This document shows, one piece after another, positions 1 to 10,100 of a stretch of DNA of 64,000 nt; the first letter of the stretch is position 1, and each line of letters starts with the position of its first letter. This DNA is from Streptomyces sp. S4.7 (GTDB taxonomy: Bacteria; Actinomycetota; Actinomycetes; Streptomycetales; Streptomycetaceae). Under the pieces are notes generated by a model, which was given only the letters and a program-made list of their open reading frames with translations, was not told where the DNA came from and ran no database searches. The stretch covers positions 1 to 64,000 of the forward strand of contig NZ_CP048397.1 in NCBI RefSeq assembly GCF_010384365.1, read 5' to 3'. Both the position numbers and the translations under genes were made by a program.

Positions 1-21
1 CTCCTCCGGAGACATGACGCG

Positions 22-91
22 CCGTCACTACGTGACGGAGCGTTGCACCGCTGCTCCGCAGCGGTTATGTAACGCCGCTCCGCGGCGTTAC
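22..91. repeat. Cluster of three trinucleotide-loop hairpins
   Basis: Three perfect inverted repeats follow one another within 70 bases. The first is CCGTCAC-tac-GTGACGG (22-38), the second CCGCTGC-tcc-GCAGCGG (48-64), and the third a 10-bp stem GTAACGCCGC-tcc-GCGGCGTTAC (69-91). Closely packed palindromes with three-base loops are the style of Streptomyces telomere and subtelomere fold-backs, although the classical loops are GCA rather than TCC or TAC. The window edge need not be a physical end, so this is a resemblance only. Confidence 0.6.
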
Positions 92-330
92 CCGGCTGAC
101 TAAAGGGGAGCGTCCGCAGTACCCTCGCCTCGCCAGGCGTTACATAATTAGGGGTGGGGGCAGTCGGCGCCCCAGAGATAAAAACGCAGGTCAAGGCAAG
201 AAACATTCTCGGCTCAGCTGGTGGCGAGAGGGTGGAGCTGACTTGTGTTCAAGTGCGCCACCTCTCCTGCACATAATGTGTACCCATTGCGTAACGCCCT
301 CAAGATCGATTGAGTAATTATGTAACGGCT
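64..330. repeat. Dispersed TTATGTAACGCC-type repeats, left group
   Basis: Copies of a short motif, consensus AATTATGTAACGCC, are seen at 64-78 (plus), 137-150 (minus), a half copy at 288-299 (plus) and 315-329 (plus). A further minus copy lies at 460-474. The same motif recurs three times just upstream of the tap1 gene at 10324-10396. The copies at 64-78 and 137-150 form an inverted pair. The spacing is irregular, so these are not classical iterons, but the sharing with the tap1 promoter suggests a common DNA-binding protein. Confidence 0.55.
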
Positions 331-984
331 ACTCTTTGTGATGGGATTGGTGGTCTGGACCTCTTGTGAAATCTTTGATGCTTTAAAGAGGTGACAGGAA
401 ACCTCTCGGAGGGATTATGCAACTCGCCGAGAAGGCGGCATGCATTTCTGGTGCATTCATTGCGTTACATTTTTCTGTTTTCTGGTGGGGTGTTGGGGAT
501 TCTGTACCGATTCTCTCCGGGGTGGTGTTCTCCAAAGGGGTATTACGACGCAGAATGTCAGAACCTAATCCAGGCCTCGTTTTCCTTGTGCTCGGGTTTC
601 TTTGGTCGGTTCTTGGGAGGTGTGTGGGGGAGCTGGTGGGAGGCCCGTATGACCTTTGTGTCTTCTGCCGGTCTCGTTGCCGTAGTACCGCCCAACGGTG
701 CTTCAGTGCCTACGCCTGGGCGTAGCAGGAACGGTGTCGACGGCCGGGCGTTCGAGAAGCGGGACTTGGACCTGCTGACGGCGGCCCCGCATACTGCCCC
801 GCCGGCTGCAGTAGTCGAGTGGGTCGACAGCCTCAGCGCTGACGAGTTCGAGGTCAGGGCCAGGCCGCAGCCGGATCGGGGCTGGACTTGCGCGCCGAGC
901 TGGCTGCCTACGCTGCCCGGTCTCGCCCAGGGATGTGACGGGCTTAGCCTCGCGCTTTCACGAGGCGGGCTGTCCAAGAGTTGA
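331..984. other. No convincing gene
   Basis: About 650 bases with several overlapping open frames on both strands, none of which has a recognisable domain, a good ribosome site or consistent codon bias. The base composition is lower in GC than the neighbours in 331-600. It ends at the IS1380-like element. Confidence 0.5.
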
Positions 985-2288
985 TCAGAAACACGGAAAG
1001 TGCCCTTGACCTGCAACGATAGGACTTGCTGAGGGTCCTGTTGGCTGCAAGGAAAAGAGCACTTTCCAGGTGAGAGAGCCTATCTCGTCGTACCCACGTG
1101 TCCGTGTCCAGGGAGACGGTCGGCAGGTGGTCTCGCAGGCCGGTGCGGTCCTGCTGCTGGAGACGGTCCGCAAGACGGGCCTTGACCAGGCGATATCCGC
1201 AGCTCTGGCTCCGTGGCGGAAGCGGCGGGCCGTCCACAATCGAAGAAGACCTACGGCCATCACCCGCTGACGGCCTTCGTCGACCACGGACCGGGCGGAA
1301 CCGGAGAGCCCGTCGCCGCCCTCCTCCGACCGGGAAACGCGGGCTCCAACACCGCCGCCGACCACATCACCACCGCCCAACTCGCCCTGGCCCAACTACC
1401 CAAGCGCTACCGACGAGGACGGCAGACGCTGATCCGCACGGACTCCGCCGGCGGCACCCACGACTTCGTGTCCTGGCTCGCGAAGCGGGGCCGATGGCTG
1501 TCCTACTCGGTCGGCATGACGGTCACCGAAACGATCCACGAACACGTGCTGAAGGTCCCCGCCTCAGCCTGGACCCCGGCCGTCGAGGCCGACGGTGAGA
1601 CCCGGGACGGGGCCTGGGTCGCCGAGCTCACCGGCAAGCTCCTGGACGGCTGGCCCCAGGGCATGCGGCTCATCGTCCGAAAGGAACGGCCCCATCCCGG
1701 CGCCCAGTTGAGGATCACGGACGCGGACGGCATGCGGATCACGTGCTTCGCGACCAACACCACCAGCCGGCCGATCGCCGAGCTCGAGCTGCGTCACCGG
1801 CTCCGGGCACGGGCCGAGGACCGGATCCGGGCCGCCCGGGCCACCGGCCTGCGCAACCTGCCCCTGCACGACACCGCCCAGAACCGGGTCTGGATGGAGA
1901 TCGTCCAAATCGCGCTCGACCTGCTGGCCTGGATGCCCATGCTCGCCCTGACCGGCCGGACGAGGCTCTGGGAACCGCGTCGCTTGCGGTTCCGCCTGTT
2001 CTCCGCAGCCGGCCAGCTCGTCACCACCGGTCGGCGCAGGATTCTCCGCCTCGCCCGGCACTGGCCCTGGACCGGCGAGATCACCGCCGCCCTTGAACGG
2101 CTCGCGCTCCTGCCCAACCCCGGCTGACCAGCAACCCACCGTCCCTGCGACAGCATCACCCGCCCCGGGCAGTGGAACCCGGCGCCCACCCGACGCGACA
2201 GCCGGGCCACCGGCCCGCCCGGCATCAGCTCCGGAAAGCAAAAGGATCCACCGACTCCGTCGGCGGACCCTCAAGAAAGATCGAGGTT
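985..2288 (+). mobile_element. IS1380-family insertion sequence, internally deleted
   Basis: This segment carries the broken IS1380 transposase described next. The right end is near 2288, where the sequence reads GGACCCTCAAGAAAGATCGAGG directly against the next IS. The left end is not precisely visible; the element seems to begin between 985 and 1030. The IS5 element inserted exactly at its right edge. Confidence 0.6.
1070..2127 (+). pseudogene. IS1380-family DDE transposase with internal deletion
   Basis: The N-terminal piece (1070-1243) ends in LAPWRKRRAVH. The sequence then jumps, in another frame, to KKTYGHHPLTAFVDHG, which in intact IS1380 transposases lies more than a hundred residues later, after the first catalytic Asp region. 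The remaining frame (about 1240-2127) keeps the second half: the RTDSAGGTHDFV segment with the second catalytic Asp, and the C-terminal helices. Loss of the first DDE residue and the frame change make it inactive. Family assignment is from these characteristic blocks. Confidence 0.75.
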
Positions 2289-3150
2289 AGACGTCGTTTC
2301 CTTTGGCTGGGTGGGTCGTTGGGCAGTGTGTGACGAGTCTTGTTGTGCGGTTGGTGCCGGATGAGTTGTGGGTGTTGTTCCGTCGGGTGGTGCCGCCGAC
2401 GGAGGTGATACGTCCGCAGGGTGGTGGCCGGGCTCGGGCGGGTGATCGTGAGGTTTTGGCGGCGATCTTGTTCGTGGCCACGTCGGGCTGTACGTGGCGG
2501 CAGTTGCCGCCGGTGTTCGGGCCGGCCTGGCCCACGGTCTACCGGCGGTTCGCGCAGTGGTCGCAAGCGCGGGTGTGGGCCCGGCTGCACCGTGTTGTCC
2601 TTGATGAGCTCGGTGCCCGCGGTGAGCTGGACTGGTCGCGTTGCGCGATTGATTCCGTCAGTGTCCGGGCGGCAAAAGGGGGTCACTGACGGGACCGAAT
2701 CCGACCGACCGTGGCAAGGCGGGTTCGAAAATCCACCTGATCACCGACCGGAACGGTCTTCCGCTGTCGCTGGGAATTTCCGGCGCGAACACGCACGACA
2801 GCCAGGGCCTGGAGCCGCTCGTGCGCGGCATTCCGCCCATCCGCTCCCGGCGTGGCCCCCGCCGCCGGCGGCCCGGCAAACTGCATGCCGACAAGGGCTA
2901 TGACTACAACCACCTGCGCCGATGGCTCCGCAGTCGCGGTATCACCCACCGCATCGCCCGCAAAGGTGTCGAGAGTTCACAGCGGCTCGGCCGCCACCGA
3001 TGGGTCGTAGAACGGACCGTCTCGTGGCTGGCCGGCTGCCGACGCCTCCACCGCCGCTACGAACGCAAAGCCGAGCACTTCCTCGCCTTCGTCGGCATCG
3101 CAGCCACACTCATCTGCCACCGCCGCCTAACCAAATGAAACGACGTCTTA
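2287..3150 (+). mobile_element. IS5-family (IS427-group) insertion sequence
   Basis: The element body is bounded by GACGTCGTTTC (from 2290) and its inverted copy GAAACGACGTC (to 3147); the imperfect terminal repeat extends to about 17 bases. It is flanked on both sides by TTA (2287-2289 and 3148-3150), which fits the short TNA target duplication of this group. It therefore looks like a fresh, complete insertion, and it lies at the right end of the IS1380 element. Confidence 0.85.
2303..3138 (+). CDS. IS5-family transposase, expressed by -1 frameshift
   Basis: There are two overlapping frames. The first (2303-2689, 128 residues) has the DUF4096-like N-terminal domain ending in the first catalytic Asp, CAIDSVSVRAAKGG. 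The second, starting in the -1 frame, reads GPNPTDRGKAGSKIHLITDRNG with the second Asp, then DKGYDY, and ends RRYERKAEHFLAFVGIA at 3138. The junction is an AAAAGGGGG run at about 2678-2686, a typical slippery heptamer region for programmed -1 frameshifting in the IS427 group. The fused product would be roughly 270 residues, the normal family size, so the element is probably active. Confidence 0.82.
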
Positions 3151-3441
3151 GGAAGCCGGGCTGGTGGTTGCCCGGGGTTCCGGTGCATCAGTCGCCTTGC
3201 GGCAAACCGATGCTCGTGTGTCTTGGCATGGTCGGTTCGTTGCGTGACAGTCGCCGCCTGGCCTGAACGGAGGCCAGGAGCTGCAGGGTGTGCGGGCGGA
3301 CGTTGGTCTTCGTGCAGCCGGGCGCGGAGAACCATCAGAGCGAGCGGCCGGGGTGGGTGGCTGTTTGGTGTCCTCGGCCGTGCGGAGTTGGGGAATTCGA
3401 TCGGCTGGGCAAGTTCTGGCCGGGATACTTTCGGGGTGTCG
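3148..3441. other. Intergenic, no gene seen
   Basis: Just under 300 bases between the IS5 right end and the AlbA_2-domain gene. The open frame running through it from 3223 is continuous with the gene downstream, but it shows no family-like sequence before the ATG codons at 3442 and 3445, so it is treated as a leader. Confidence 0.4.
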
Positions 3442-5268
3442 ATGATGGATCTCGAAGCCGTCCGTGCTGCGCTGCGCGCGCAGAAGCCCGATCTGCTGCT
3501 GGAGCAGCCGGAGGGGCAGTGGCTGGACGCCAAGGCGGTTCCGTACGAGCCGCGTGAGCCGCGCGCTGTGGAGGAACTCGCCAAGGACGTCTGCGCCTTC
3601 GCCAACGGTGGCGGTGGTGTCCTCGTGCTGGGCATCGGCACGCGCGTGGTGGACGACGTGGAGATCCTCGACCAGATCATCCCGGTCCACCGCGCCTCGG
3701 TCGACCGCGACCAAATCCGCAAGCTGATCCGCGCGCACATCACCCCTGCTCCGCGCGGGGTCAGCGTGGAGTGGTCCGACGACCAGCAGGGCTGTCGCGT
3801 GCTCTACATCGACGTACCTGCGCAGCAGGCGGGCACCCTGTTCGTCGTCGCGGCACCGGTCGGCAAGCCTGGTGCGCCGCGCACGGACACGGTCGCGGTG
3901 CCCGTGCGCGAGGCCGACGGGACACACTGGCTCGCGCGCACCGAAATCCAGCGCCTGCTCTCCGCGGGTGTCGCCACCTCTGGTATGCCCACCGCCGAGA
4001 CGCTGTCGAGGCTCCTGCGCGAAGCCGTCGCCCACTCCCCGTCGGGGCCGGCTGCTGTGCGCGTGGGGCAGGGCCTGCCCGCGTGGGAGCGGGAGATGCG
4101 GGAGGCGTACGAGGAACTGGCCGGTGCGGGTCTTGGGGCCCCGGTGGGTGAGGCGTACCGTCACGGGGCGGCTGCGCTGCAGGATCTGGGCCCTGCCCGG
4201 GACGGGGAGGCGGGGTGGGTGCTGTGCGTGGCTCCTCCGCACCCGCCGGTCGTGGTCGTCGCGCCTGTGTGGCAGGCGATCGTCACCGCAGGCCGCAGCA
4301 ATGTCGGCGGGGATCCGCTGGCGGCGATCGGCTACCCCGTACCGCCGGGAGCGGGCGAGGGAGGGCGGGCGTGGGTGGTGGCCGCCGACGCCGTGCGGGT
4401 GGACCTGGACGGCGGCACGTGGGGCGCTGGCCGTCTGGTGCGCTCGCAGACGGATGGATGGCGGTGGGAGCCCGCTGTGCGCTTCAGCCTTGAGCAGACC
4501 CGGTCCGCACAATGGTGGACGAGCCAGGTGCCGCCGCCGCAGCTGCGCCTGCGCGCCCTGGTGACGCTTCCCTGGACCGACACCCCCGCTCTGGAGATCA
4601 CCCGAACGCGGCGCCAGGACCTGGAGCAGCACCTGCCGCACAGTGCGCTGGCCGGTGCGGTGACCCTGCTGTCCCAGCGGCGCGGCGGCAGCCTTCCTGC
4701 GGCCCGGTGGAAGGCGGGCCCGCACGACAACTCGCTGCACGCCGCAAGCTATACGAGTGTGGTCACCGCCCCGGACAGGCGCCCGGCCGTGACGGCCGCC
4801 GCCATGATCACGCTCCCCGGTGTGATGGACTCTGCTGTCGTGTCCTGCGCAGACGTGCTGGTCGAGGACGCGGCGGCCTGGATGGCAGCGCTGGGCGGCC
4901 ATCGGGGCGTACCGCTGGGCTTCGAGGAGGCCCAGGACGTCCTCTTCCACGCATGGGAGATGGCGGCTGAGCTGCTGCCTGCGGTCTTCGGCGTCCTGGC
5001 CCTTCGGCGGTGGGCGGCACCGCCCACGACCGAGCTGCGGCTGAGCGCCGAACGGTATGACGACGTCGATGTGGCTCCCGCTCTGTCGTCGTTCGTCGAC
5101 TTCGAGCAGCTCGGTCCCGGCGGCCGCAGCTCCCGGCGGGAGATGGCAGTCACGATCACCGCCGAGCCCTCCATGCGGCGTGTCGAGCGCCAGGACGTAA
5201 TGCGCCGCGCGGTGGTCCATATGGCGCAGGCTTTCGGTCACGTCCATGCGGAGGCGGGGCTGCTGTAG
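3442..5268 (+). CDS. AlbA_2 (Schlafen-like) domain protein
   Basis: A protein of about 608 residues when started at the ATG pair 3442/3445. Residues about 18-115 show the AlbA_2/Schlafen AAA_4 pattern: GQWLDAKAVPYE, then ELAKDVCAFANGGGGVLVLGI, the glycine-rich nucleotide-binding-like core of the family. The remaining 450 residues, rich in Ala, Arg and Trp, are not recognised. Members of the family occur as putative regulators and in anti-phage islands, often next to an ATPase. Here an AAA ATPase gene follows at 5474 in the same direction, about 200 bases downstream, and that one is truncated. The function is therefore unknown. An open frame upstream of 3442 would permit a longer start but adds nothing family-like. 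Confidence 0.65.
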   Translation: MMDLEAVRAALRAQKPDLLLEQPEGQWLDAKAVPYEPREPRAVEELAKDVCAFANGGGGVLVLGIGTRVVDDVEILDQIIPVHRASVDRDQIRKLIRAHITPAPRGVSVEWSDDQQGCRVLYIDVPAQQAGTLFVVAAPVGKPGAPRTDTVAVPVREADGTHWLARTEIQRLLSAGVATSGMPTAETLSRLLREAVAHSPSGPAAVRVGQGLPAWEREMREAYEELAGAGLGAPVGEAYRHGAAALQDLGPARDGEAGWVLCVAPPHPPVVVVAPVWQAIVTAGRSNVGGDPLAAIGYPVPPGAGEGGRAWVVAADAVRVDLDGGTWGAGRLVRSQTDGWRWEPAVRFSLEQTRSAQWWTSQVPPPQLRLRALVTLPWTDTPALEITRTRRQDLEQHLPHSALAGAVTLLSQRRGGSLPAARWKAGPHDNSLHAASYTSVVTAPDRRPAVTAAAMITLPGVMDSAVVSCADVLVEDAAAWMAALGGHRGVPLGFEEAQDVLFHAWEMAAELLPAVFGVLALRRWAAPPTTELRLSAERYDDVDVAPALSSFVDFEQLGPGGRSSRREMAVTITAEPSMRRVERQDVMRRAVVHMAQAFGHVHAEAGLL

Positions 5269-5473
5269 TGGGAGGGCGCGCGTCGGCCGGGGAAGCCGGC
5301 CGTGTGTGGTTGTCGTTGTCAGCTGCGGATGGTCGCCGCAGGGGCGGCGTTGCTGTGCTCGTCGTCCTGGCCAGCAGCGTCGCCTTTGGTGGGGGCGTGA
5401 GAATGTAAGGCATTGGTGCCCCGCGAGGCTCTGTTCGTGTGGGGGCGAGGCGGAGGATGGAGGCAGAGCGCGG

Positions 5474-5990
5474 GTGTATGTCACGAGGGTCCAGCTCAGG
5501 AACATCAAGGGCTTCACCGGTAGGCGGGCGGCCGATCTGATCTTGCCTGGGCGTAGCGGCTGGACGGTGCTTGCGGGTCGCAACAGTTCGGGCAAATCCA
5601 CTGTGCTGCAGTCGATCGCCCTGGCACTGGGTGGACCGGCGGTCGCGCGGGCGCTGGTGTCGGACTTCACCGGCTGGATCTCGACGCGTGCCAAGAAGGG
5701 GGAGGTGGAGGTCCACGTCGTCAGCGACCCGGTGAACGATGGCTTTACGGGATCGGGCAACAAGCCTCAAGGTGAGATCTCTTTGGGCCTGCGGTGGACA
5801 CACCCTGAGCCTGATCGTCATGCTCCTCGGCCTGTGATGGCACCGCTGGGTACCGGCAAGAGTGGCCCTCGCGGGCCGTGGGTGGAGAACCCGATCGGCT
5901 GGTTCTGTGCCGGATACGGGCCGTTCCGGCGGTTGACCGGCGGCTCCAGCGAAGGCGGGGCGCGGCGCGCTGAGTGCCCGCTCTTCCCAT
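5474..5990 (+). pseudogene. Truncated AAA/SMC-like ATPase
   Basis: From GTG at 5474 (GGAGG ten bases upstream) the product begins VYVTRVQLRNIKGF and reaches the Walker A motif AGRNSSGKSTVLQSI at about residues 34-48. This is the N-terminal layout of AAA_23 or OLD-like ATPases. Homology-like sequence runs to GYGPFRRLTGGSSE near 5955, after which the frame turns into unrelated hydrophobic and Arg-rich text. The Q-loop/signature, Walker B and C-terminal parts are absent, so it is a 5' fragment. It probably partnered the AlbA_2 protein upstream before the deletion. Confidence 0.6.
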
Positions 5991-6563
5991 ACGAGGTCGC
6001 CTTGTTCTGCACTGTCCTGCATTCCCCCGCGTCCTTGCTCCTGCTCGCGAGTGTCTTGTTCTTCTTCGTGCCGCCCTCCCTGTCCTGGTGGAGGGGTAAG
6101 GTGCGGGCCGGCTCCGAGTGGGTGCGGGCCCGTGTACGGGCCCGGGTCTGGTGGCTGCAGATGCGAGTGCGCGTCTGGCTGCTCAGCGGGCATCCGGGGT
6201 GCTCTCAGGAGGACGTCTGCGGAGACCGTGACACTGACAGGAACTGAGCCCGTTGCGTCCGGGGTGCGGTCCTCGCGCCCCGGGTAGCGTCTCGACTGAC
6301 GGTCCGCACTGGGCGGACGACCTGCCGGGCCGGCACCGCTCCCGGCAGCCGGCCCGGACTCTCCAGCATGGAGGATTCATGTGAACCCAACGCGGCGCCG
6401 ACCGAGGGCGCGTTGGTGGTGGTTGGCGTGAGAATGACATGGTCCTTCGTCACTCATGCCAGCAACGAGTGAGTGCAGTCCGTCAGCGTCAACGACCAAG
6501 TCACCGCGCCTGCGCCACTGACGCCCAGACGACGACGTTCAACTAGCACTCCCCCGCAGACCA
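5991..6563. other. Gene-poor junction
   Basis: About 570 bases between the truncated ATPase and the end of tpg1. Open frames continue from the ATPase to 6247 on the plus strand, but they read as low-complexity Arg/Val/Trp text with no family match. Nothing functional can be assigned. The 3' untranslated part of the tap1-tpg1 operon lies at its right edge. Confidence 0.4.
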
Positions 6564-7184
6564 TCAGGCGCCGATGCCGATGTAGGAGACGTAGGTGTAG
6601 GCGCCCCAGTCGGAGTCGAGTTCGGCAATGACATCGTCCCAGAGGTCTCCCATGGCATCCAGATCGCTGGCGACGAGGGCGTCGACGGCGTCGTCCCAGA
6701 TGTAGCGGACCTGCCGGTGCTGGCTCCTCAGGTTGGCGCGGCGGCGTGGCTCGTCGACGGTGGCCTGGTTGACGGGGTGGATCTCGATGCGGGTGCCGCG
6801 GCCGTTGCGGTTGAGGTGTTGCTTGAGGGCGCCGGGGTTGGTGAGCACGTTGTGGGCGCGCAGGTTCCAGTAGGCGGTGTCGATCGCTTCGAGGTTGGCT
6901 TGGCGTGGGCGCTGGGTGCCGCGGGTCCAGGCGCGAATGGTGGCGGGGGTGGCGCGGATGCCAGCGTCGGCCAGGGCTTGGGGGCCGCCTTTGGTGGTGG
7001 TGAGGTAGCGCATGCGGGCTTTCAGGCCGCGGCGGGTGTCGGCTGGGGATTTGATTCCGCCGTCGATGATCATGCGTTCGAGGGCGTCTTCGAGGGCGCG
7101 GGCGAGGGCGATTTTGCCGTGGACGTTTCCGGGGTCGCGGTCTGCGCCGTAGTTGCCGAAGTTTTTCCATCCGTCGGTCGACAT
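6564..7184 (-). CDS. Tpg-like putative terminal protein, copy 1
   Basis: 206 residues. The layout matches Streptomyces Tpg terminal proteins, which cap the 5' ends of linear replicons and prime telomere fill-in. There is a leader, then KARMRYLTTTKGG followed by a helix-turn-helix-like segment (ADAGIRATPATIRAWTRGTQRP, about residues 70-93), a basic helix, and a block RGTRIEIHPVNQ (about 127-138) where Tpg has its short beta segment before the priming region. The acidic C-terminus ends DWGAYTYVSYIGIGA. Its ATG directly follows the TAG of tap1 with no spacer, so the two are almost certainly translationally coupled. The paralogue at 15266-15838 shares the EIHPxNQ and YGAY blocks. It diverges strongly from the archetypal Tpg, so the role is inferred. 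Confidence 0.6.
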   Translation of the reverse strand: MSTDGWKNFGNYGADRDPGNVHGKIALARALEDALERMIIDGGIKSPADTRRGLKARMRYLTTTKGGPQALADAGIRATPATIRAWTRGTQRPRQANLEAIDTAYWNLRAHNVLTNPGALKQHLNRNGRGTRIEIHPVNQATVDEPRRRANLRSQHRQVRYIWDDAVDALVASDLDAMGDLWDDVIAELDSDWGAYTYVSYIGIGA

Positions 7185-10100
7185 CTATCGGGCGCTCTTC
7201 CTCGGCAAGGGGTATTGGTCTTTTTGTTTCATCTGGGTGGTGAGGCGGCCTTCGGTGAATACCGTGCGCCAGTCGCCGGCGACGTGGAGTTCGTCGGTGC
7301 CGCGGGCGCGGACGACGGTCAGGCCGTTGCTGTGGACGCGGTGGGATTTGTACCAGAGGTTGGCGAATGCCTGGGAGCGGATGATGTGCATCCAGTCGGG
7401 TCGGCGGATGTCGCGGTTGACGCTTGATTCTCCGATGGTGGAGGTGAATTTCGAGTACATGGATTTGATGTATTCGACGGTCACCGTGTCGTCGGCTTCG
7501 ATGGCGTTTGCGCGGGCCTCGGTCAGGACCCGGCGGAATTTTTCCAGGAGGCCTTCGCTGGTGCCGGAGGTCCAGCATTCGGTGATGTGTGGGGCCTCGC
7601 ACAGGCCGAGGCGGGCGCAGCGGATGAGGAGGCGGATGGTGGCGTCGTCGAGGAGGACGGGGCCGTCTTCTCGGCGGTTGCCGATGGGGTCGGGCAGGTG
7701 GGGGTGGTGCCAGGTGGGGCGGGTGGGGAGGCGGTAGATGCCGGAGCGTTTGGGGTCGAAGCCGCCGTAGGGGTCGTGGATCAGGGCGCCGATGGGCAGG
7801 TGGGTCTTGAAGGCGGACAGGAAGCTGGCGTTGGTGTCGAGGGCGTTGACGGTAATCGGGTGGTGGGTGCCGTTTTGGAGGGCGTCCATGAGGCGGGTGT
7901 TGGTCCAGTTGTGGCGGCCTTCCCAGATTTCGTCGGCGCCGTCCTTGGTTTTCTTTCGGAGGAATTCGAGGGTTTCCGGGTAGACGGTGTGTTCGTAATT
8001 TCCGCCGACGCGGGTTGCTTCGAACAGGGCCATTGCGTTCGGTACGGCCTTTTTTACCAGGGCTTCGGTTGCGGTCGTGATGTCACCGTCGTGGTCGTGG
8101 AGGGCTTCATCGACGGCGCGGGTGATCATGCCGGTGAAGTAGCTGTAGTCCCGGCTTGCGTAGCCGCCCTGGGGCGGGGCCAGGGGTGGAGCGCTGGTGC
8201 GGTGGCGCGATGGCCTGCGTGGAGCGGCGGTGTGGACTGTCGGGGCGGGCTCGGTGGGTGTGGGGGCTTGGGGATGCGCCTGCGGGGGCTGTGCGGGGGT
8301 GTGCGGGGTCACGGCCGGGGGTTGGGGTGGTGCCTGTGGCGCTGGGGTGGCCGGGTCGGTGATGCGGGCGTGGGCCAGGTCGGCGTGGAGAGTGAGGGTG
8401 GCCTGCGCGCCGAGGTCGCGTTCGGTGATGGTGGCGTGGATCTGGTCGGCGTCGCGGGTCAGGGTGATGGTGATATCGAGGCTGAGCGCGGCGATCAGCT
8501 GGGGGTCGTCAGTGTCGACGGCGGCGAGGACCGGAAGTTCGTGGGTGCGGGCCAGGTGTGCGAGCGCTTGGGCGGCGTCGGTGATCTGAGTCGGGCCGGA
8601 GAGCGGGAGCCGGGGATCTTCGGTGGTCTGCAGGCGGTCGACCACGACGAGGGCCAGGCCCGGCAGGTCCGGGACGCTTTCGGCGATCGCGCCGGTGGTC
8701 AGGTCGGTGCCGTCGTCGATGTACAGCGGAGCTTGGGCCAGGTGGTGGTGGAGGGCTGCGGTGTCGTCCTGCTCGGTGGGGGTGAGGCGGCTGGCTCGCA
8801 GGCGGCGGTAGTCGACCGGCAGGTGCGCGGCGACGATGCGGGCGGCGATGTCGGCGCGGGTGAGTCCGGAGGCGGCGTACAGGACGGGTTGGTGCTGGTC
8901 AAGGGCGCTGGTGCGTGCGGCGGCGGTGGCGATCAGGCTGGATCCGGCGCCTGGGGCGGCGGCAACGAGATAGAAGCGGCCGGGCTGGAGGCCGCCGAGG
9001 GCGTCGTCCAGGGTGCGGAGGCCCGTCGGCAGGCCCATCAGGGGTGTGGGCGTGGTGGTTTCACCGGTGGGGACGGTGGTGGGGAGGACGGTGTCGAGGG
9101 CCTGGGCGAGTGCGGCCAGACGTCGCGGGGTGCGCGGCGCAGTGATGGCTGGTGGGGCGCTGGCCGGGATGGTGGTCTCGTGACCGGCATCGGGCGTGAC
9201 GGGAGTGGGGGCCGGCGGGCCCGACTGGGGCGGGGCCGAGGGGGGTACGGGGAGGGCGGTCGACGGTGTGGCCGGGTGCTGAAGTGTCGGAGTGCCGGGT
9301 GTGGGGGTGGCGGGGGTTGGAGTGGTAGCGGCTGGCGAGCCGGTGGGGGTGGTCGGGGTGGTGCCGGGTGAGGCGGGGGGCGTATGGGCAGGTGTAGACG
9401 TGTCTTGGGCTGCTGGCACCGGTTCCGGCTGTGGTTCTGAGGGCGTGGTGAGTGCAGCGGCCGCTTCGGCAGGGGTAGTTGGTAGCGCGGGTGCGAAGTC
9501 TCTGGCGGCTTCGGCTGCTGTGGTCTTCTGGACTGCCTGCTGGCCCTTAGCAGGTGGTGTGGAGTCCGGGGCTGCTGTGTCGGGTGCGGGCTCGGCTTGA
9601 GGTGCGGGCGGGGTGGGGGTGCCGTCCGCGTCTGCGGGGAGCAGTACAGCGACGGGGGTCCTGTGGCGGCACAGCACCTGGGGGTGGCCCTCCGCTCCGT
9701 GCTGGATCAGGTCCCCGAGCTTCTTGCGGGTGTCCGCGAAGCTGTGGGTGAGGGCTTCGGTGAGGTCCCAGCCCAGTTCGGTTGCGTGGGCGGGAGTGGT
9801 GAGCAGTGCATGGTGCGGGCCGCGCGTCAGGGGTGTGGGGTGCCCTTCGATGGCGGCGTTGATCAGCTGCTTGAGTGTGCTGCGAGCCTCGTGCAGCGTC
9901 GCTGGGCCGGTGCGCGCCAGGGCGTGTGGTGTTTCCTCGTCAGAGGCGGTGGAGGCTGTTCCCGGCTTGGTCAACGGGTCCTCAACTGACTCGAGTTGAC
10001 TGTCCTCGCCGTGTCGGCGCGCGGCGTCTTCGGAGGCTGTCTTGGCCGCTGCGGACGGGGTGGAAGATGTCGGGAAACTCAGGGGCCAGTTGCCCGCCCA

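Noticed and set aside
1..100. Calling the window edge a physical telomere
   Set aside because: The edge of a window is arbitrary, the loops are TCC or TAC instead of GCA, and no archetypal terminal sequence is seen.
391..984. A 197-codon plus-strand open frame as a gene
   Set aside because: It is Phe/Gly/Trp-rich with irregular codon bias, has no family match and competes with another frame on the minus strand.
3148..5763. An 871-codon open frame on the minus strand opposite the AlbA_2 gene
   Set aside because: It is the complementary shadow of a GC-rich gene; its translation is Arg/Pro/His-rich without any domain, and the plus-strand protein has the family motif.
7587..9371. A 594-codon plus-strand open frame opposite tap1
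   Set aside because: It is Gly/Val-rich low-complexity text that mirrors the Pro/Ala/Thr linkers of tap1; no start site or motif.
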